Made by a program: the position numbers and the translations under genes
The notes under the pieces: model-generated
Database searches by the model: none
What the model saw: only the letters and a program-made list of their open reading frames with translations
What the model was told of the DNA's origin: nothing
Source of the DNA: Nephrocerus scutellatus
Lineage: Eukaryota > Arthropoda > Insecta > Diptera > Pipunculidae
NCBI GenBank assembly: GCA_947095585.1
Contig: OX352765.1
Span: 18,288,444-18,352,443, forward strand
Length of the DNA: 64,000 nt
Reading direction: 5' to 3'
Part shown: positions 45,430 through 57,234 of the stretch, in pieces
Layout: each line of letters starts with the position of its first letter
How positions within the stretch are numbered: position 1 is the stretch's first letter

Positions 45430-47275
45430 GGAGGCATTAAGGAGTTTTTTTTTTATTAGAGATATAATATCTGACATCGGAATGTTCGCTTCTGTACATA
45501 TGCATACACGCTCTTGGGCATTTTCTCTCGAAGGCGCAGAGTTTTTCCATACATGACGGGCTAATATTCAACCATATTGGACACGCGTACGTCAGAATTG
45601 GTCGTACAAATGCCTGATAAAGACAAATAAATGCCGCTCTGGCTTTTTCTACCGCCGTATTTACGTGTTCATTATAGTACAAGAATTTGTTCGGATAAAC
45701 ACCCAAATAGCGCACGACATTCTTTGTTCCGATTTGATAATTCTTTGCATCAGATATTTTCAACTTTTTCCAATTGCATCGTAGATGGTGATTTCCGCGT
45801 CTTAAAAGAGGGCGAAACAGTATAACTTCGCATTTTGTATAGCTGATCTTAAGCTTCCATGTTTCGCAGTATGTCCGAAATTCATTGAATATGCCTTGCA
45901 GCCTTCTTTAAAGTTCTACGATTTTTGAGCCGTGTGCATACAATGTTGTCAGCATAAGCAGGATAACAGGATTGGTGCCGTTACTGTACCCTGTGGCAGA
46001 CCGTTATCGACATTGAATATTTTATGTGTCATATTTTCTTTATCCGTTACCACAAATTTCTTTCCGTATACCATTGATATAATCATTTTGATTAAATGAT
46101 ATGGGACTCGTATCTAATAATTTTGACTCATATCTAATAATTTTATAAATTAGCGCGTCGGTCCAAACCGTGTCGAAGGCTGTCCACTAGACATGCGGCT
46201 GTATTCCTCCAGTTGATATCTGAGATCAATTTGGTTATAGCGTGCACCGTCGAGTGTTTTTTTTTAATCTCAAACTGGTTTCACGGTATAATCTCATTTC
46301 TTTCGTACGCGGTCAAAATTGACATACTAATAAACACTTCAAGAACTTTCCTAATATCAGGCATGAGACTAATAGGCCTGTAGTTTGTCGGATCTGAAGG
46401 ATCTTTTTTTTTTCTTTATTATTGGAAATAACTTCGATATTTTCCAACAATTCGGGAAGTAGTGATTATAAAGTAAGTTGTTAAAAATAACGCAATATTT
46501 CCGTACGATTTCAACCGGAAGATGTTTCAAGACAATATTTGGAATGCTGTCTAAACCTGTCGAGGGCTTATTGTTTAGTTTCTTAAAAATTACTGTCAGT
46601 TCGGTCAGCGTCGTAAAGTAGTTGTTTGTCTGTTGTTCAGTCATTTCGTCGGATTTAAGGTCATTAGAAAAATTCACAAAAGTTTCAGAATAAGTGTTTA
46701 GATTGCGAAATCTTCGCACTTCTTCTCTCACTATCTACTATCTAACTGGCGCGAGTTTCTATTTGGTGCACCATTTCAAAGTGCGATCCAATAATGCTGA
46801 GCTTCTCTACACTGTCTTCAACAACAAATTTGTTGTTGATGATTGGAGTCGTTCGGCTATCAATTCCTGCTTGGGAAATGAGAAACTCTGAATTCGTTGG
46901 AATTTTCAATTCCGGGACAGCGACAAAGCTACAAAGGTTTTAAAGTTCGATTTATGTTAGGAAACATGTTCCTCGATTATGCTTTTATTATATTTTCAAA
47001 GCGTTGCCAGTCCAGTTGTTATTGATAATGTTTCGGAATTGCTGTTCCAATAGAGTTTTAACATTTCTCAAGAGGGATTTCAGTCTTATTAATTCGCTCT
47101 TGATCGGTACATCAAGAAACTGACGTCGTATTCTGTTAATTTGCGTGATTAAAAAACTTTTGTAATTTTGAAGAGTACATATTTCCAGGTTTAGATAGCA
47201 TTCCGTAGAATTCTTGCTCTTGATTTTCGGGTCTGTTGAGTTGATAATCGCGAGTATCACCGAATTTAGTCTTTC
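45430..47275 (-). mobile_element. Jockey-like non-LTR retrotransposon, minus strand
   Basis: From 47260 down: an alpha-helical pre-RT region (ILAIINSTDPKIKSKNSTEC; NYKSFLITQINRIRRQFLDV), then RT start LTVIFKKLNNKPSTGLDSIP and NIVLKHLPVEIVRKYCVIFN with WKISKLFPI (46640-46420). After a frame-broken stretch it reads VVRYLGVYPNKFLYYNEHV, YQAFVRPILTYACPIW and NISPSCMEKLCAFERKCPRA (45715-45510). The order is that of jockey-type RT followed by the thumb. The region that should hold the catalytic Asp pair (about 45850-46330) is scrambled. Confidence 0.87.
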
Positions 47276-47379
47276 AATGCAGTTATCACATTCATCGGTC
47301 GTAAGATGACTGTTGTTGGGAACTTCAGAAGAGGAAAAACGACCGTTTCATTCTCTTAAGGCTATAGTTTTTCGAACCT

Positions 47380-47850
47380 TTTTTTAGGGGGTGTCCCTAA
47401 AATGTAATTTAGGAATTTCTGTTTGGGTTGCGAGGCCGAATAGTGAAGCTACCATTAATATTGGATTGTGGTCGTTATCGTACGGCAATATCGGTATCTT
47501 ATTTTCGTGAACCGTTCTTACATGCAGTTGAACTTTCACTCGCCGATCGACCATTGATAAAACCATGGATTTTGTCAACCATTTATGGTGTGGTGACCTT
47601 CAATTGGGCGACCAGAACGTTCGGCATCACTTGTGCTTGAACGACCGCATCGAAATTGAGTAAACCAGTGGTGAATGGTTCCAATCGATGGTGAAGAGTC
47701 CCCATAATATTTATCAAGCTTTTGTTTGGTTGGCGTCATAGTTTTTGCTCGCAAAAAATAATGTTTAGTGAGCACTGGAAATTCACTTTTTTGTCCATTT
47801 TAACGTAAATGCTCATAGGCGTCTATATAAAATGGCTGTCATAACAAAAC
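47380..47850 (-). mobile_element. Decayed mariner transposase 5' fragment
   Basis: From about 47795 down, in alternating frames, the minus strand reads MDKK, then TPTKQKLDKYYGDSSPSIGT, HHWFTQFRCGRSSTSDAERS and GRP. This is the paired-domain-like helix-turn-helix region and the DAERSGRP signature of classical mariner transposases, followed by VDRRVKVQLHVRTVHENK. The catalytic region is missing. It is unrelated in sequence to the rosa element at 34.4 kb. Terminal repeats were not located. Confidence 0.7.
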
Positions 47851-47899
47851 TATTTGACAGATCTGTCTGAAAATTTGGGTACGTTCTTTTGAAAGATGA

Positions 47900-48530
47900 T
47901 TCTTGACAAAAAAAAAAACAACCCATAAAAATTAAAATTTTTCATCTAAATTCTCTAATCGCAGAAATTGATATGGGAGCCCCTCGATCCTGGGCCATTT
48001 TTTTTTATTGTAGAAGAAAATCATCGAAACAAACATTTGACATCAGATGTTAAAATTGAAAAAGCTCAGATCATTTTATTCTGAGCACTTAGAGCACGCT
48101 CATACTCTGAGCAAATAAGAAACACGAACATTTATCTTGAGAACTCTTTGACTGCTCTGAACTAATTTATGAAAACGCCAAATGACAGAATATTGTGAAA
48201 ACTTGTTGTTCTATCTGTAAGTTGATATCGACAACAAAAAAACGACATCAATAAAAATACAATTCAGTAAATAAAAATGTAAGTTGAAGTAAGCATAAAA
48301 CATGTATGTCTCGTTTCATTTGCTGGGTTCATTTGTGCGTGCGCTAAGATTTCTCTCTCTCTCTCCACCACCACCAAAACCATGCAGCGCAGCCGACTGC
48401 GCAGCACTCACCGCACACAGTCCATAAAGGGCGACGAATATCTGATGCCAGTACAGATATTTAAAAAATGTATAAGGGCCTTGCGGCCGAACCTGGGACC
48501 CGATCACTACCAAATTTTCGAAAAAGTATT
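47900..48530. other. Non-coding stretch
   Basis: No gene recognised. The sequence GACAGATCTGTC (47869-47880) just before it is a perfect 12-bp palindrome. A CTCTCTCTCTCC run is at 48354. Confidence 0.35.
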
Positions 48531-48535
48531 GTTTA

Positions 48536-48820
48536 TTGGGTATACACATGTGTGTAAAATTTGAAGAAAATCGGGTAAATTTTTTAAAATTTTTGTTTGG
48601 GAGCCCCCCGACCCCGCAGCCCGAGGGGCCTCAAAATTTAATAGAAAGTGTTGTCTCCGGAAATACGCATGTGTGCAAAATTTCAATAAAATCGGGCCAT
48701 GGGAAGTGGGTTAAAAATTGATCGCAAGAATCCACGACAGACGACCGACCGACGACCGACCGACGACCGACCGACGACCGACCGACGACCGACCGACGAC
48801 CGACCGACGACCCACGGGCA
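48536..48820 (+). repeat. Repeat element with internal direct repeat and 11-bp GC-rich tail array
   Basis: ACATGTGTGTAAAATTTGAA followed by GAAAATCGGG (about 48544) recurs as GCATGTGTGCAAAATTTCAA with TAAAATCGGG (48667), so the element contains two diverged units of about 120 bp. A related fragment (GAAGTTTGAATAAAATCGGG, GACCCGATTA) is at about 51843-51920. A tandem array of the 11-mer GACGACCGACC ends it (48740-48812). Confidence 0.6.
48740..48812. repeat. 11-bp tandem repeat GACGACCGACC, about 6.6 copies
   Basis: Near-perfect tandem copies of GACGACCGACC. Strongly GC-rich in an AT-rich setting, with all purines on one strand confined to GA steps. Confidence 0.93.
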
Positions 48821-48839
48821 AGTGAAGTTAATATAGAGA

Positions 48840-50409
48840 ATTTAAAAAGAAGATAAATTTAAGGTGACGATACATGTGTTAACTTTCAGGGACTTATTGA
48901 CCCACCCTCGTAGCAGGAATGTTCCCTGCTTGTCACCATATAATCACTATATTCGTGACCCCTGAAATTTTTGAAATAAAAATGACAACATTTTTGAGTA
49001 TAAAATTTAATGTAATTTATATAACATCATATAGCAGCGTATATATTTTTACAATTACTTTACAATCATCACTCTCCAACCATCCAACATAAAATAAAGT
49101 TAACGAATTAAGAATTAGAATAATTACGTTTATCGTGTGACTAAGATCTAAATTAAAAAGCTAATTTTTTTTCTCCCTCTTACTCTATTTCTCTACATAT
49201 ATCTTACACTTTCTATATAGCATACAATAATTATGATTACCACTATGGGGCTGCTACAGTGGGCAGCATCAGTTACATTTAAACAATAAGAATAATAAAT
49301 ATTATACTCTAACGTTGGCATTATGAACTAATTTACAAAAAAAAAAAATTAAACAAAAAAGTGAGACTTTCTATGTTGTTGGAATCATTGCACATTTTTT
49401 GATTGGATTTGAAGTGATTTTCAAATCGATGGTGCGCCTAACCCACCCACCTTTCCGTGTAAGTTGTTTTATAGATAATTGGAATCATTTATAAGAACTA
49501 CGCTAAAATGTACAGCATAATGATTCAAAAGGATACTATAATATCTTCTGTTATCGTATGTCAGGTACATCTATTTTCTTTCCTGTTTCGAAATTCGCGC
49601 CACATTACTCATGTGCCTACGTGGTAGGTACATCTTTTTCAGTTTGCTCTCTCTCTCTCGATTTTGGTAGTGTAAAGTAACGGTATTATGCTCTGTTGCA
49701 CCCTAATTTGGCACTCCTCGGGAAAATTCTTATTATGAGTTTTGTTTTTTCGTTTGTTATTTCAATATCCTTCTTGTTATATTGTTATCCTTCGAATTTC
49801 TCTTTTAAATAGGTATTTACAAAAAAATAGAATTAAAATTAATTAAATTACAAACAAGCAATAAAAAAAACAGAAAAATATAAAAAAAACTATAAACCTA
49901 ATTAGAAAACTCCGATCTTAAGTAGGAAAGTTAACACAAAATCTATAAAATAATAACTAAAAATTAAAGCAAAATTTATAATTTAATATATTGGAAAGCA
50001 TATGATACATAATCTAACAATAATCCAAAGAAACATAAAAGACATGGAATTTTTGCCCCATATATAAATAATTAAGAGCCCTCACTGCACACGATTTAGC
50101 TGCACCAAGTATTTAACGTTTTTTTTTTTAATATATCGTTAACATTTAAATTAAATTACAAACATTTACAAAATTACAAAAACCACATATTCAAGCTGAA
50201 TCTTCTTCTCCTTCTTCGCCTTATACTTTTTCTTATTTTTATATCTACAACTAAAACTAAAACTGAATATAACAACTACATTTGTTAAATTATCCTTTCA
50301 TGTATTTACATGTATTACGCTAAGTTTCAATATTACAGTTATGTAGTTTATATCATTTCCCACTTCTGCGAGTCTCAGTTTGGCCACACAACGCATCTCC
50401 TCCAGCCGC
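48840..50409 (-). other. Probable argos 3' UTR and downstream region
   Basis: This AT-rich region directly follows the argos stop codon and contains no recognised element or ORF, unlike the flanking DNA. A long 3' UTR is expected from the Drosophila gene, but the poly(A) site could not be placed: possible minus-strand ATTAAA signals occur near 49983 and 49004. Confidence 0.45.
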
Positions 50410-50622
50410 TCAATCGTTGGCCATACAGTATCCCGAGTACGTTTGAATGTTTTCCTCAAGAAAACTTTCGCCCGCAATCACACCAGCGTTCGTATGATGA
50501 CTGGGACAGCGATGTCCCTTCGGGCACTGACACAGTGAATTAATGTTAACCTCGTCCAAGAATTCCTGTCGTTTTCGCACTGTGAAAAGTTTGCACGGCT
50601 CCTTGCGTTGGCATCTGATTCG
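50410..50622 (-). CDS. argos: Argos (giant-lens), last coding exon
   Basis: It follows an acceptor (CTTTCTGCACAG|CGAATC; AG at 50624-50623) in phase 0 and encodes 70 residues plus TGA (50412-50410). It begins RIRCQRKEPCKLFTVRKRQE and contains the hallmark LCQCPKGHRCPSHHT, FLEENIQTYSGYCMAND and the stop. This is the C-terminal EGF-like/beta-sheet domain of Argos, with six cysteines. Argos is a secreted antagonist of the Drosophila EGF receptor that acts by sequestering the ligand Spitz (known from Drosophila genetics and the Argos-Spitz structure). The protein terminus matches the Drosophila length and sequence closely, so the reading is secure. Confidence 0.97.
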   Translation of the reverse strand, partial: RIRCQRKEPCKLFTVRKRQEFLDEVNINSLCQCPKGHRCPSHHTNAGVIAGESFLEENIQTYSGYCMAND

Positions 50623-50693
50623 CTGTGCAGAAAGTTGTGAATTAAAATTTTAAACAATCAACAACAACAAAGAAATGAAGAAAGCAAACTTAC

Positions 50694-50865
50694 AGTCACA
50701 GGTGAACAGGCAAACTGATACGTGTATCCACCGGAACCATTTGTCGGCGTTTCTCGCTTTGTCAGATATGTGACGGAATTCTTTGGACACCTGCAGTGGA
50801 CAATTTGCTCGGTGACATTTATCTCGGAAGATGTAGTCAGTGTCCACGTGTAGTCCCGGAAATGT
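50694..50865 (-). CDS. argos: Argos, penultimate coding exon
   Basis: 172 bases with acceptor TTACTCACAG|ACATTTC (AG at 50867-50866) and donor GACT|GTAAGTTT (GT at 50693-50692). The first base completes a codon split by the upstream intron; 57 full codons follow. The peptide reads HFRDYTWTLTTSSEINVTEQ, then HCRCPKNSVTYLTKRETPTN and YQFACSPVT, with three cysteines and one N-glycosylation sequon (NVT). This is the middle ligand-clamp domain of Argos. Introns on both sides are short (98 and 71 bases). Confidence 0.97.
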
Positions 50866-50963
50866 CTGTGAGTAATGTAATAGAAAGAAAGACAGGAGAA
50901 AGGGCATGAGTATAATAATTGCATTTGTCGTTGGAGCTGCTTCCGCTCGGCAGGACTACTCAC

Positions 50964-51664
50964 TTGCACACTGGTAACTTGTGAACGGGATTGCACAACT
51001 TGTAATGTCTCGTCTTGTCGGCTATCGTGTGACCATCCTCAATGCCAAGACTGGTTGAACATCCGCCTATCAGTATGATTTCCTTTGCCTTGTGACCACT
51101 GTGACCTGAATGCCTCATGTGAGCTTTACTCATAATTGTCGTCGTCGTCGTCGTCGTCTTGGTCTCTATTGCTGTTTTGCTCGTCGTCATCTGTTTGTAG
51201 CTGTTGCGCCTTGGAACGACTGGGGGAAATTCATTTTCATTGACAGCAACATTTCTTGTCTCATCAACACTGATGTGCTGTTGTTGTCCGTCATCGTCTT
51301 CGGCATCATCGCTCGATGTGTTGACGATAAAGTCATTTGATTCCAATGCCAAATCGTCCTGGTAGACAGCACCCAATTTTTGCATCAGCTTCTTCAGATG
51401 AATGCTCTCGAATTTCTTATCATTGAAATCAACACCGATGAGCAAACGTTTGTGCTGCAGTAGTTTCTCCTTCTCGTAGTAGCTGTGAAATTTTGTCTCA
51501 TAGGATGACCCAGCTGCTAATGGTTCCTTATGGTGGAAAATTACGTTAGGCAAACGGTTGACTTCTGGACACCGGCATTGCCGTTCGATCCATGGCGTCT
51601 CGTATAGGTCGATTTTCGAACATACCGCATTTGGTGCGCAGATCGGAAGATCTTCCTCGGATTC
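50964..51664 (-). CDS. argos: Argos, internal coding exon with first conserved domain
   Basis: 701 bases, acceptor TCGTTCGACAG|GAATCC (AG at 51666-51665), donor TGCAA|GTGAGT (GT at 50963-50962). Translated with the two downstream exons it gives 361 residues containing 16 cysteines. It starts ESEEDLPICAPNAVCSKIDL and continues YETPWIERQCRCPEVNRLPN, HKRLLIGVDFNDKKFESIHL and KKLMQKLGAVYQDD. After a long acidic and Thr-rich linker (DDAEDDDGQQQ; KTTTTTTT) it has AHMRHSGHSGHKA, IGGCSTSLGIEDGHTIADKT, and KLCNPVHKLPVCK at the end. The conserved blocks match Drosophila Argos; the linker is longer than I recall for Drosophila. The phase-0 start means the preceding exon, expected to carry the signal peptide and N-terminus, is upstream and was not found. 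argos is itself induced by EGFR signalling in Drosophila, forming a negative feedback loop; no binding sites were assigned here. Confidence 0.97.
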
Positions 51665-51945
51665 CTGTCGAACGAAGCAAACGAGAAAATAGAATGTTAC
51701 TTTTACTTACTTTTTATTTATTTATTTAAATCATTCTTTGTGCATTTAAGAATCAATCTTTCGTTTTTTACAATATATCATTCAATACAAAGCCATTTTA
51801 CTTAAAACGAAAAAACAACCCATACAAATTAATATTCTCTAAGTGAAGTTTGAATAAAATCGGGTTAATGTTAAGGAAAAATTATATTGGAGCACCAAGA
51901 ACCTGTGACCCGATTACTTTTCAGTTTAAGATTTAGAAATTCGTA
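51665..51945 (-). other. Start of the argos upstream intron
   Basis: Sequence immediately 5' of the argos exon acceptor on the minus strand, with a pyrimidine-rich tract before the AG. No coding exon was recognised. A fragment resembling the 48.5-kb repeat lies at about 51843-51920. Confidence 0.6.
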
Positions 51946-51949
51946 AGAT

Positions 51950-53660
51950 TCCGTCAGTAGTAACACTCGGCATAAAGCTGAAAAACTTTTTTCTTGAAGG
52001 TATTTGTGCTCCTGGTTTGCCTAATATCAGATGGTAAAAAAATCCGAAGTTTAAAAAAAGCAACGAAGAATTGACGGAAGGTGGCCAGATATACATATCT
52101 GGGTGGTATTGATTGCTGCTTTCTCTGAGTCAATTTTTTCAAATAAATATTCAGGTTCCCTAGTGGTAATTATTTAATTTAATTTTTCAATAGTTTTATA
52201 GTAAAGTAAACTCCTTAAAGAAAGACCAGCAATCTGCTTGGTAAACTCAGAAATATGTACATGTCGGTTGACATTAAAAATATATCTGGAACCATCAAGA
52301 GTGATTCGTCTCTCTGACCCACTGTCATCCCCGTGGGGGTTCCAATTGCATCTTAACCTATACATGGTTGTGGTGCTGGGCTTTACCACGGGATATTAAT
52401 AAGGGCCGCAGGTACTTAGCTACTGGTACTTAGAGATCCTTATGGTTGACTCTTCGTATTTAGTGGCTCAATTCATACACTACAGGTCTGTGTGATGTGC
52501 CTGGGATAGGTATATCCCAGCCGGATTAGGATGTTAGAGGTGGTATTCTAGTGACAAATGAAGGGGTTCGAGGTTCCGGACGATGATTCGCCAGTGATGG
52601 TTTTTCCTTCGCAAAAAGGCATTCACTCTGAACGAACTAAGTCAGATGTCAGACCTCACAAAGGTCGCGTGGGTACCGCGGGAGTTGTCCATGCCCATAG
52701 ACCGGTTTGACCGTAAGGTTGACCAGTATGAGGACAACTGTGGTTGAGGACCCAGCTCATTCTGGGGATGCAACGCTTAGCTTATGGTTTACCCTTGAAG
52801 AGAGGGCCGCTAAATTGAAATAGATCAAAAGAGCATGCTTAATGGTAAAAGCTGAGAAAGCCGGGTTCGTCCCACTCTATGAATGCACTGTCAATGCATG
52901 AAAAATCTCAAATCCTATATGGGACAAATAAACAATTTCACAAACTTTAATTTAACCTGCTATAGAAGATATCTAGCAGTGGAACTTAGGCCACTAAGAG
53001 CACCGTATACTTTTCAAACTATTTTATTAACTGTGGACATTCAAACTTAAGGCTTCACTAAAGTAAACTCCTAGATTTTTAAAATTTGATACATTTTTCT
53101 CTGGCGAGTCATTAAGATAAAGCATTGAATATTTTCTTTGGTTTTACTTCAATTTATTATTAGCGCCTTGGTTTTTCTCGGGTTAAGGTTGAACTTTTTT
53201 TCTTCCGACCAAAGAAACACTTGACTTCGAGTACGTGATTGATTTTGCTAAAGTCCAGATTTTTGTGGATATTTGGCAAGAGAGTACATATGGCAAATCT
53301 TTATCAAAAGCCTGAATTGTAGTTCAGGGTGTTCTCTCTTGGCATTAAGTTTAAATAAATGTATATTAGAAAATATCTGCACATACACATACTTATACGT
53401 TATGTAGTCCCCCACGTCATTTATGAAATATGAAAATAACAGCGGACCTAGCATAGAACCTTGTGGGACACCTAATGAAACAATTAGTTTAGATTAGTAT
53501 GCATTATTTTTCTTTAAGTTTGTTGACTAACAAGTTGTGATTGACAGAGTCGTATGCCTGGGAAAAGTCAAGAAAAACTATTAGTCCTGACATGACACCA
53601 TCTAAACTAGCTCGTATATTGTCACAAACCTTTAAAAGAGAGCCGTAGTGCAGTTGTGTT
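51950..53660 (-). mobile_element. Jockey-like RT fragment in the argos upstream intron
   Basis: From about 53640 down the minus strand reads VCDNIRASLDGVMSGLIVFL, DFSQAYDSVNHNLLVNKLK (RT palm, first Asp), then VSLGVPQGSMLGPLLFSYFI and NDVGDY (about 53470-53400). A piece resembling the catalytic box (KYVYVQIF) is altered, and LNAKREHPELQFRL follows. The far end (52050-51955) reads LPSDIRQTRSTNTFKKKVFQ and LYAECYY with stop, typical of the C-terminus of jockey-like ORF2. The middle (52400-53000) is poorly readable and may hold another insertion. It lies antiparallel to nothing: same strand as argos. Confidence 0.78.
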
Positions 53661-53664
53661 TCGC

Positions 53665-54330
53665 CCGAACTACTTACAGACTAGTATTCAGTAATTAGGT
53701 GAATAGTGGAAACGGATATTTACTCTGCAAAGAACAAAGACTGCGGGCAGTTATAGTTGTTGTTTTTTTTATACATAAATTTTCGAGGAAATTAGTGGAC
53801 CTCTGTGGAATCGCACAAAACCAAAACCTATCGGAAATTTTTAGAAATTCAAAATATGCTTTTAGAAAAAGTAATTATAAAAAACGAATTGCCTAATTAC
53901 TAATAACAATTAAACTTATTGACTTGGAAAGCCTAGAAACGAGATGAAAATATTTTAAAATAATGTTTCTTCGTGATCTGCTATCTGTTTATACCATTGC
54001 CTCTGAAATGTTAAGTTGAATTGCATGTTTCTAATCGTATTTGAAGAATCAATCCAAGGTTCAATGCACACTTTTATCGCACATATTATGGGCAAAACTT
54101 ACCCATATTAAAATGAGTTATTAGTTACAATGAAATTAGCGATAGGTTTAGATATATCATTTGAAAGGTTAAAATTCAAAACAATTTTTAAATCAAATAT
54201 CTTAAGTCTGTAAAAGATACTTAGTACCTTTTAGATGAAAATTAACTAAACTAAACAATGAGATTAGAACCAGTGCCCCACGCAACTGTACTAAAACAAG
54301 AAGAATAAAAAAATAAATATGGAAAAGACT
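53665..54330. other. Anonymous stretch, presumably argos intron
   Basis: AT-rich; no exon or element recognised. Confidence 0.4.
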
Positions 54331-54336
54331 CAGGAC

Positions 54337-54400
54337 AGATTCGAACCTGACACTTTTCACATTCTTCCTTCTTCCACCTGTCGCTCTAACCGGTGAGCCA
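54337..54400 (-). other. tRNA-like polymerase III promoter (possible SINE head or tRNA relic)
   Basis: On the minus strand, box A TGGCTCACCGG (54400-54390) is followed by TTAGAGCGACAGG and then box B GGTTCGAATCT (54347-54337). The spacing between the boxes is 42 bases, longer than the 26-33 seen in the SINE heads. No tRNA cloverleaf with paired acceptor and anticodon stems could be built. It is unlike the 5.7/38.7-kb SINE outside the promoter boxes. It could be an isolated SINE head, a tRNA pseudogene or coincidence. Confidence 0.45.
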
Positions 54401-54419
54401 CACAACACACATAGCAATC

Positions 54420-57230
54420 AGCTACTTTTTTAAAAACTTTTATTTAACTTAGGTTGACCCCGTTTTGTCTGTGTTTTCGACCACTTTGAGGTCCTTTTTA
54501 ACCACCTTCCACACAACCTAGAGCTTCCAAAATTGCATTTTTTTATATTCCGAGTATGACGCGTGAAGTGTGGATATTTTGGCGATTATTACCAAAAAGG
54601 CGGTTAAAAATTCAACTAAACTCGAAGTATTCTTGTCAACTTCTCTTAAAATTGAACTGAATTAGTTTCAAATCCTTAGAAAGGTATTCTTCTCAAGTTA
54701 AAATAACACCTGGTTTTATTTGAAAAAGCATCCTAGATTCATCGGTGGATTATTTTGTCTGTCCTGAAGATATGTAAAACTTTTTTTTATTTTCAAATCT
54801 TATCCCTCTTTTGAGTTCAAACCAATATTTGCGCATTAACTATTTTTTCTCACACTTTCAAAAGCCTTTTTAGAAAATTCCAAACTATATATTTTACGAG
54901 GTCATAGAGCTTAAGTACCCTCACCGTAGAAATGAAAGACCAACAACAGCAAATTAACCAAATAAAGGCAACAAAAAAAATCCATGAAATTCAAATTTGA
55001 AAGGAGGGATGGGACCGATCTCCTTGTATCGCCTAGGATTTCATATGAAATGAAAACATTTCTGGAGAATGGAATAGCTCATCCGGCAAAAGGGGTGATC
55101 CCATCGCAGGTGTTCGAACATAAAGAGGCAAATTTCCATGAGCGCATAATTCAAAAATCCCTGTCTTTGTATTGTTCTCGCACTTCAGTTTACAGCTTGG
55201 AGGTGCAGAAGTATTCGTTACCGCTATTACAAATTACGTAAACAAATGCGCGAATACTCGAGTGGAATAATAATAAGCTAAGCAAAGAAATCCCTTCTTG
55301 TACTTACGAGTGCATTATTCGCAAAAAGACGACCCCATCATCATTTCGAACGTTCCTTCCTATTGTAATGTAAAATCATGTAAAGCGATAATCTGATCGT
55401 TGGTTGCCGACGTCCACTGTGATGATCGCAGGCACTCTAAATCCATCCATCCTGTCTGCCGACCAGGCAAACAACAGCAACACCAAGAGCACACGTAATT
55501 GCGTAAATTGATAAGAGGAATTTACGATTCACATTTTCATTCACGTGACATTATCATCCCCCAGATGCGTACATTTGCGTTAGCTCGGACTTAATAGCTT
55601 ATACAGAACCAAAACACAAAAACAAAGCAGCTAACTCGGAAGTAATATTTATGTAGGAAGAAGAAATCATTGAAAATCCGGAAATGAACGAAAGACAAAC
55701 ACACTGTGCACAACACTTCCGGACCTGTATCCTCGGCCTTCCTTCCTTCTCTTAAAAGTAAAACAAATTAAATGCACACATGTGAACGCGACGCCGACCG
55801 GCCGTCCGTCGCACTGTCAAGAATTATTATGTTGGTTGAGGTATTAATACCATCGCACAATCCAAGGCAAACACAAGAGGCAGGAAAGCAGCACAAGGTA
55901 GAGGGTATATACATTTAAATGGTAATCCTTCCAGACTTGGCGTGGGTATGCTAGGTACACACTCGGCTACACTCGTATCTTCCTTCCTAAATCACTTCCG
56001 GACTTCCGGTTTGTGTGTTTTTTTCGTATTCTCCTTTACAAAAGGGAATTCTCAAATATTTATTACAAAATCCTTGTCGTCCTGTCGTCCTGTAGAACAG
56101 CACAAATAACAATAAAGAAAAGAATGAATGCAGCAAAAAAAAAGTAAAGCGAGCAGGTGGAATGATGCATGTCTTGAGCATATGCATGCGTATCGTCCTG
56201 CAAGGAAAGAGGAGGTATGCAGCAGTTAATACCTTTTGCCATACAATCGATCGAAATAAAAAAAGAACCAATGGACCAAATTTCTTACGGTACTTATCAT
56301 CATCATCCTGTGGGTTTTCAACTTTTTTTTCTTGAATGATTTCAGGTGACAATAGCAGGTCCGTCTTTTCGGTCAATTCGTCTGGATGCACATGACGGCA
56401 GGGTGGGACAAAAACTCGCAAAGGCTGTCATTACTGTGGAAATAGTGCGTGTGTCTCAAAAGTAAATTTTAAATATCATCAGTATACCAATTAAATGGCA
56501 GTGATTCTTAATTTTTTAAACAATAGAAGAGACTATAATTTATATCTTAAAAAAAAGATTCAATCTTTTTTTGTTTCATATATCACAGACTAATAACTTT
56601 TATATACAAAAGAAACTGAAACTGAACTGCATACATCCTCCATAGTACAACAAGCATTCATTGAATTTGAAGAATGCTGAAAATATAACACATGAACGGT
56701 ATAAACGCGGGCTTGAAGATTATGCTTTTGTCTTCTCGTCTTAGAAAAGAGTTTTTATTTTTGGCTAAATTTCTCTACTGCAGCTATATTAATAAACAAG
56801 CTTTTTCCGGGCGCTCCGCCACCTGCACACATGAATCCACGCCTTGCCCTCACTACCACGGGACTATAACCTAAACCTGAACAAAGCGACACCTCGATCG
56901 TATTCGCACTATGTGGTTTATTCTGTGAAAGTTTCAGCTAAATCAGCCTTCTAGTTTTTTAGTTTTAGTGTCGTATTACAAACCAACAGACATTCATTTT
57001 TATACATCTATATATATGTATATAGGTTAAAAAAAAATAAAAAAAAAATAAACTTTGCAGACTTCTTCTGTTCCCCTTCTTTATTCCATAATGGTTTTCT
57101 TTATAAAACGGATATTTAGAAAGCCAATCTCTAAGCTTCGCATTTTGCTTGTGCGTCCACTCTTCCCTTATCTAACCAAAGTCCAACAATTCGTTTGAAT
57201 GTAGGCCCAGGAATGTCTTAAATATATTTC
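54420..57230. other. Region upstream of argos exon, no supported gene
   Basis: AT-rich, probably argos intron or 5' region. A minus-strand segment at 56430-56290 could be an exon (see findings). A strong donor-like sequence, CACTC|GTAAGTAC, occurs on the minus strand at about 55312-55300. A (TA)n stretch lies near 57010. Confidence 0.4.
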
Positions 57231-57234
57231 CGTC

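Noticed and set aside
48725..48815. CRISPR-like array
   Set aside because: Tandem 11-mers without spacers in a eukaryotic context; a simple minisatellite.
51110..51340. Plus-strand frame opposite the argos exon
   Set aside because: Antisense to a certain coding exon, with no independent support.
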